Shown piece by piece: positions 60,915-64,000 of a stretch of DNA of 64,000 nt (the stretch's first letter is position 1; every line of letters begins with the position of its first letter). The position numbers were made by a program, and so were the translations under genes. The stretch lies in the NCBI GenBank assembly GCA_016721425.1, contig JADKID010000038.1:310001-374000 (forward strand), read 5' to 3'. The notes under the pieces were generated by a model, which worked only from the letters and a program-made list of their open reading frames with translations, was not told the DNA's origin and ran no database searches. The stretch comes from Bryobacterales bacterium (lineage in GTDB: Bacteria; Acidobacteriota; Terriglobia; Bryobacterales; Bryobacteraceae).

Positions 60915-62702
60915 ATGGGCGCCATTGAACTCCAAGTCTTTGTTAGCCTCGTCGTCGTCCTCGGAGCGGCCTTCGTCGCACTGATCTGTGATTTTCTGAA
61001 GGGCAACAACGAGCAGTTGCGGGAGTCCAATATAGAAATGCGCGTCCGGCAGGACGAGCGCGAAAAGCGGGAAGTAATCCTGGGCGAGGTCCAAAGGCAC
61101 ACCATCGAGACCCTGGTTCAGGCCCGTGTGTCACCGGCGCCGGTGGCCGCGCTCGCGCCGCAGGCGGCCGCGGAATTAGAACAGCCGATCAGGCAGTCAG
61201 CCGCGCAGGCGCCGGATGCCCGTGTATCTTTCGAACGGACCCAACAGGAGCGCTCGACTCGCCGCCGCGAATTCCGCCGGCAGCAGTCTCCGCCCGCTAC
61301 CGTCTCGGAACCGCCGGTCTTCGAAAGCGGCCAGGACTCCGCCTGGGCGGAAAGCGTGGTTGTCCAGCGGAGTGAGCGGCTCGGTACAGCGCCCATGGCC
61401 ACCGAAACGAGCGTGGAAACCGATCTGCTCATGGCTGGGACTCTACCTGTCTTGGTTCAGCCAGCCACGCCGGGCGCGCCGCTGGTCCACTCTGCCGCCT
61501 TCCCGTTTGCGCCTCAGTTGCCTCCAGAGGCCTCGGCGCCCTTCTCCGCACTCACGCTGGGTGCGGGTGCCATGCAGCCGCGTGTTGAGACTCTCGCAAG
61601 CCTGCCGCTGCCGCTGCCGAATCTTCCAACTCCGCTGGTCCGGGCCGCTGCCGGCGACATTCCCGTGACGGCCGTCCTCGGGGTGCCGAGAGCCGGCCTG
61701 TCTCCGGACGCGCCTGTCTTTGACATCGTGGAGACCGCCGCTCCGGTGGCGGAAACCGAGGCACCAGTTGTGCGGATCCGGGTTCTGTCGGAGAACGAGA
61801 TACTGCACTACGGCGAGCCTCTGGAATTGGAACTACCGGTGGACAACGCCGTCTCGCTGCCCGCGCCCAGGCAGGCCGAGGCGGTGATGGCATATGCCGT
61901 GGTTGAGCCGATGCTGGCCGCCCAATCCATCGCCCCGGCGCTGCCGGCCGCCGGGGACCAGACCATCGCTGCCGCGGAACTGGAGCCCTCCGCCGCAATG
62001 GCTGCCATCGAGCCGCTGAACCTGGCACTGCGGCCGCCGACGTCCTTGCCGATTCCCGAGGCCACTCCGCTCTCGCCCCTGCTGCCCGTTGCGCAGGTGG
62101 AACCCCGCTTCTCTGACGGCGCATCTGTGGCGGCGGTACTCGCCGACACCCGCTCGAACGTCGTGCAGATGCCGGTTGCCACCATCGTCCGCAACAGCGA
62201 ACTCGCCCCGCCAGAGCTTGTCATCCCTGGCGGTTTCCACGAGGCCCCGGTGCTGGCCCGCCTGCTGGAAGAGGAGACGCCTTTCGTCGGACTGGCTCTT
62301 GTGATCAGTGTCGTGGATTACGTCGTGCTCCTGGCCGATCAGGGCAAGCCGGCGGTGGAGCAACTGATGGGCTCCGTCACCCGCCTGGTGATGTCTCTGG
62401 CACGCGAGCAGGATTTCGCCTGCCGAATCGCCGAGGACGAATTTGTCCTCCTGTTCGCGCAGGAAACCGGCGCCGCGGCCAAACGCCGCATTCAGTCGGT
62501 TTCGGAGCGCCTGTGGGACTTCCAACTGCGGTCACTCGGATCTGTTTCGGTGATCTTCAGCTGGGGCGCCTCGGAATCTACCAGCGAAGCCGTGGTTCAC
62601 GCCGTCGAATTTGCTCGTGAGCAGATGCTGGAGAGCCGCCGCAATCGCCGTGCCCTTGCCTCCGGCGTCGGTCGTTTCCGTCGAAGAGTGGCAAACAGCT
62701 AA
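60915..62702 (+). CDS. Membrane protein with long linker and degenerate GGDEF-like domain
   Basis: A 595-residue protein. An N-terminal transmembrane helix (LQVFVSLVVVLGAAFVALICDF) is followed by a charged coiled-coil-like segment (LRESNIEMRVRQDERE), then about 350 residues of Ala/Pro/Val-rich low-complexity linker. The last 160 residues resemble a GGDEF domain: GLALVISVVDYVVLLAD, then FACRIAEDEFVLLFAQE where active enzymes have R-x-GGDEF. The signature reads AEDEF, so the two Gly are lost and cyclase activity is unlikely. It could be a c-di-GMP or other-nucleotide sensor or a scaffold. No ribosome site other than TAGGG is apparent. Confidence 0.75.
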   Translation: MGAIELQVFVSLVVVLGAAFVALICDFLKGNNEQLRESNIEMRVRQDEREKREVILGEVQRHTIETLVQARVSPAPVAALAPQAAAELEQPIRQSAAQAPDARVSFERTQQERSTRRREFRRQQSPPATVSEPPVFESGQDSAWAESVVVQRSERLGTAPMATETSVETDLLMAGTLPVLVQPATPGAPLVHSAAFPFAPQLPPEASAPFSALTLGAGAMQPRVETLASLPLPLPNLPTPLVRAAAGDIPVTAVLGVPRAGLSPDAPVFDIVETAAPVAETEAPVVRIRVLSENEILHYGEPLELELPVDNAVSLPAPRQAEAVMAYAVVEPMLAAQSIAPALPAAGDQTIAAAELEPSAAMAAIEPLNLALRPPTSLPIPEATPLSPLLPVAQVEPRFSDGASVAAVLADTRSNVVQMPVATIVRNSELAPPELVIPGGFHEAPVLARLLEEETPFVGLALVISVVDYVVLLADQGKPAVEQLMGSVTRLVMSLAREQDFACRIAEDEFVLLFAQETGAAAKRRIQSVSERLWDFQLRSLGSVSVIFSWGASESTSEAVVHAVEFAREQMLESRRNRRALASGVGRFRRRVANS

Positions 62703-62741
62703 TACGCACCTGCTGCTACACCCATCCCGCCGCTGGCGCAC

Positions 62742-62756
62742 CCGCCGTCGGCGGGA
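62742..62756. terminator. Compact hairpin between convergent genes
   Basis: CCCGCCG / CGGCGGG with a one-base centre (a practical loop of five), in the 65-base spacer between the convergent genes ending at 62702 and 62768. It is followed on the plus strand by ATTCTG. It may serve as a bidirectional terminator; the T run is weak. Confidence 0.4.
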
Positions 62757-62767
62757 TTCTGCATGGA

Positions 62768-63160
62768 TCAGGCGCTTGCGGCAGGCTTCAGCACGCCAGC
62801 CACCGTATCCAGAACGGTCTGAATCCGCAGGGGCTTCGCGATGGTCCCGTGGGCGCCGAGATACCCGGCGATCCGCAGGTAGTCTCCGCCAAACGCCCCG
62901 GACATGGCGATCACTTTCACAGTCGGATAGTCCCGGCGGATCAGCTTGATCGTCTCAATGCCTTCCTGTTCCGGCATGACGAGATCCGTGATGATTACCT
63001 CGAATCCGTCGCTCGCCAGCATGGCCAGGGCCTCACGGCCGTTGGATGCCACCGCCACCGGATAACCACCACTTTCGAGCATCGCCGCTACCAGTTCTCT
63101 CACCGCGGCATCGTCATCGACGACCAACACCCTGGCAACCTTGGCATCATTGGAGTTCAT
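62768..63160 (-). CDS. Single-domain response regulator
   Basis: A 130-residue receiver. VVDDDAAVRELV supplies the acidic pocket, the acceptor Asp is in IITDLVMPEQEG, the switch Ser in AMSGAFGG and the conserved Lys in IAKPL. No output domain is attached. It lies between a degenerate-GGDEF protein (convergent) and a UPF0182 protein; no kinase is adjacent. An ATG at 63160 begins MNSNDAKVARV. Confidence 0.93.
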   Translation of the reverse strand: MNSNDAKVARVLVVDDDAAVRELVAAMLESGGYPVAVASNGREALAMLASDGFEVIITDLVMPEQEGIETIKLIRRDYPTVKVIAMSGAFGGDYLRIAGYLGAHGTIAKPLRIQTVLDTVAGVLKPAASA

Positions 63161-63213
63161 CGCAGTTCCAGTCTACAACTCAAGACAACTGTCTGACATT
63201 GTATGGCATGCGC

Positions 63214-64000
63214 TTATCTCGATTTGCTGAGGCGCTCCAGCGCTTCCATCTCCTTGCCGGCTTCGGCGTACTGACCTTGCCCCATCAGCTCACGATACCG
63301 CTTGAGCCGCGTCCCAATCTCCTGCAGCGTCCGGTTCAGCATCTCCGGCAAGCCGGGCGGCGGCGCGGCGGCCTCGGCGCCCTTGCCCGTCGCCGGTGCA
63401 GGCGCAGCGCCCTGCGTCAATCCGGCCAGCTCCGCAATGGCCTGCTCGTAGGTGTCGGAGTAGATCAACCGGTTGCCCATCGCCACGACCACCTTTTTCA
63501 TCTGAGGCATACGCGCCTCCGACGCCTGGATGTAGATCGGCTCGATGTAGAGCAGCGTGTTCTCCACCGGCAGCACCAGCATCTGACCGCGCAGCACCTG
63601 GCTGCCCTGCTGGTTCCACAACGTCAGATCCTTGGAGATGTTCTGATCCTGATTGATCCGCGCCTCAATCTGCATCGGGCCGAAGATCAGCTCCTGCTTG
63701 GATAGCTGCAGGAACGATAGCTCGCCCAGCGATTCGCCGTCGCATCGCGCCACCATCACGCCAATCAGGTTGTCCTTGTTGCGCGGCGTGAACGTGGTCA
63801 TCAACAGGAACTCCGGCTCGTCGCTGCCCGGCAGCGTGGCCACGATGTAGGTGGGGCTTACCGGCTCCGGCCGCCCGCCCGGACCGTTCAGGTTCCGCGC
63901 CAGGTCCCACTGGTCTTCCTTGTTGAAGAACGCCTCGGGATTCGTCATGTGATACGTGCGGTAGACCTCTGCCTGGAGGCGGAAGATCAGCTCCGGGTAG
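63214..64000 (-). CDS. UPF0182 family membrane protein, C-terminal part
   Basis: The C-terminal 262 or so residues of a large conserved membrane protein of unknown function; the gene enters from the right edge and stops at 63214. An internal Met at 63948 is not the true start: the frame continues upstream to the edge with YPELIFRLQAEVYRTYHM, which is part of the conserved family core. Visible family segments include NKEDQWDLA, PTYIVATLPG, FLLMTTFTPRNKDN, QDQNISKDLTLWNQQGSQV and VLPVENTLLYIEPIYIQA. The Ala/Pro linker (APAPATGKGAEAAAPPPG) and final helix are typical. The N-terminal transmembrane region lies outside the window. Confidence 0.9.
   Translation of the reverse strand, partial: YPELIFRLQAEVYRTYHMTNPEAFFNKEDQWDLARNLNGPGGRPEPVSPTYIVATLPGSDEPEFLLMTTFTPRNKDNLIGVMVARCDGESLGELSFLQLSKQELIFGPMQIEARINQDQNISKDLTLWNQQGSQVLRGQMLVLPVENTLLYIEPIYIQASEARMPQMKKVVVAMGNRLIYSDTYEQAIAELAGLTQGAAPAPATGKGAEAAAPPPGLPEMLNRTLQEIGTRLKRYRELMGQGQYAEAGKEMEALERLSKSR

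Overview
The window is about 64 kb of GC-rich bacterial chromosome with roughly 57 protein genes, almost no non-coding space, and no rRNA, tRNA, CRISPR array, insertion sequence or prophage that I could see. Gene content points to Acidobacteriota, probably the Solibacter/Bryobacter group. The pointers are a permease of the acidobacterial duplicated orphan permease (ADOP) type beside a PadR regulator, a very large Oar-like outer-membrane receptor with an N-terminal carboxypeptidase-regulatory domain, secreted FAD oxidoreductases, a Gfo/Idh/MocA protein with a Tat-like leader, and a membrane-anchored regulator typical of that phylum. Outer-membrane features (GT9 glycosyltransferase, MsbA-like exporter, Oar-like barrel) fit a Gram-negative cell. 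The taxon is an inference from gene families.

Layout. 1-2125: the end of an EAL protein and a secreted protein with an internal duplication. 2008-4558 (minus): hfq-hflX-pgsA, with a cluster of DnaA-box-like 9-mers between hflX and pgsA. 4789-7939 (plus): a CDF metal transporter, PolX and a NUDIX hydrolase. 7953-10936 (minus): PadR and ADOP permease. 11243-12379 (plus): SRPBCC protein, ArsR regulator and a small membrane protein behind a promoter carrying phased repeats. 12387-21494 (minus): cyclophilin, an unusual metzincin/hemopexin protein, an M13 peptidase, a LacI regulator and an AddB-like nuclease. 21596-32389 (plus): a bifunctional ornithine-lipid-synthase-like protein, then a tightly packed housekeeping run (eda, Trm112-like, GT9, ABC exporter, yicC, gmk, rpoZ, coaBC, uracil-DNA glycosylase, tmk, holB). 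32376-33706 (minus): CheY, CheX and a CheW-like protein. 33822-35694: a frameshifted tartrate/isopropylmalate dehydrogenase homologue divergent from an SDR. 35695-42190 (minus): Gfo/Idh/MocA, tldD, tldE, a small anchored protein, a receiver domain fused to an exported domain, and DUF167. 42308-46392 (minus): phosphofructokinase-like protein, then korDABC, with korB carrying a one-base frameshift near its C-terminus. 46548-49090: divergent thioesterase and hydratase/dehydrogenase fusion. 49095-60759: a nutrient-acquisition-like locus (GH97, two tandem exported FAD oxidoreductases, Oar-like receptor, divergent membrane-bound wHTH regulator, CHAP/NlpC-like hydrolase, Tat-exported metallophosphoesterase). 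60915-64000: a degenerate-GGDEF membrane protein, a response regulator and the end of a UPF0182 protein.

The most unusual items are these. The 794-residue protein at 18134-20518 carries two complete sets of four hemopexin repeats, one of which appears to interrupt a metzincin protease domain. A receiver domain is fused in frame to what looks like a complete signal peptide and exported domain (35967-37589). DnaA boxes cluster at 2820-2900. The ArsR operon has a 40-bp-phased operator and promoter at 11162-11226. Two single-base frameshifts (near 34184 and 43096) disrupt otherwise well conserved enzymes and should be checked as sequence errors before being read as biology.
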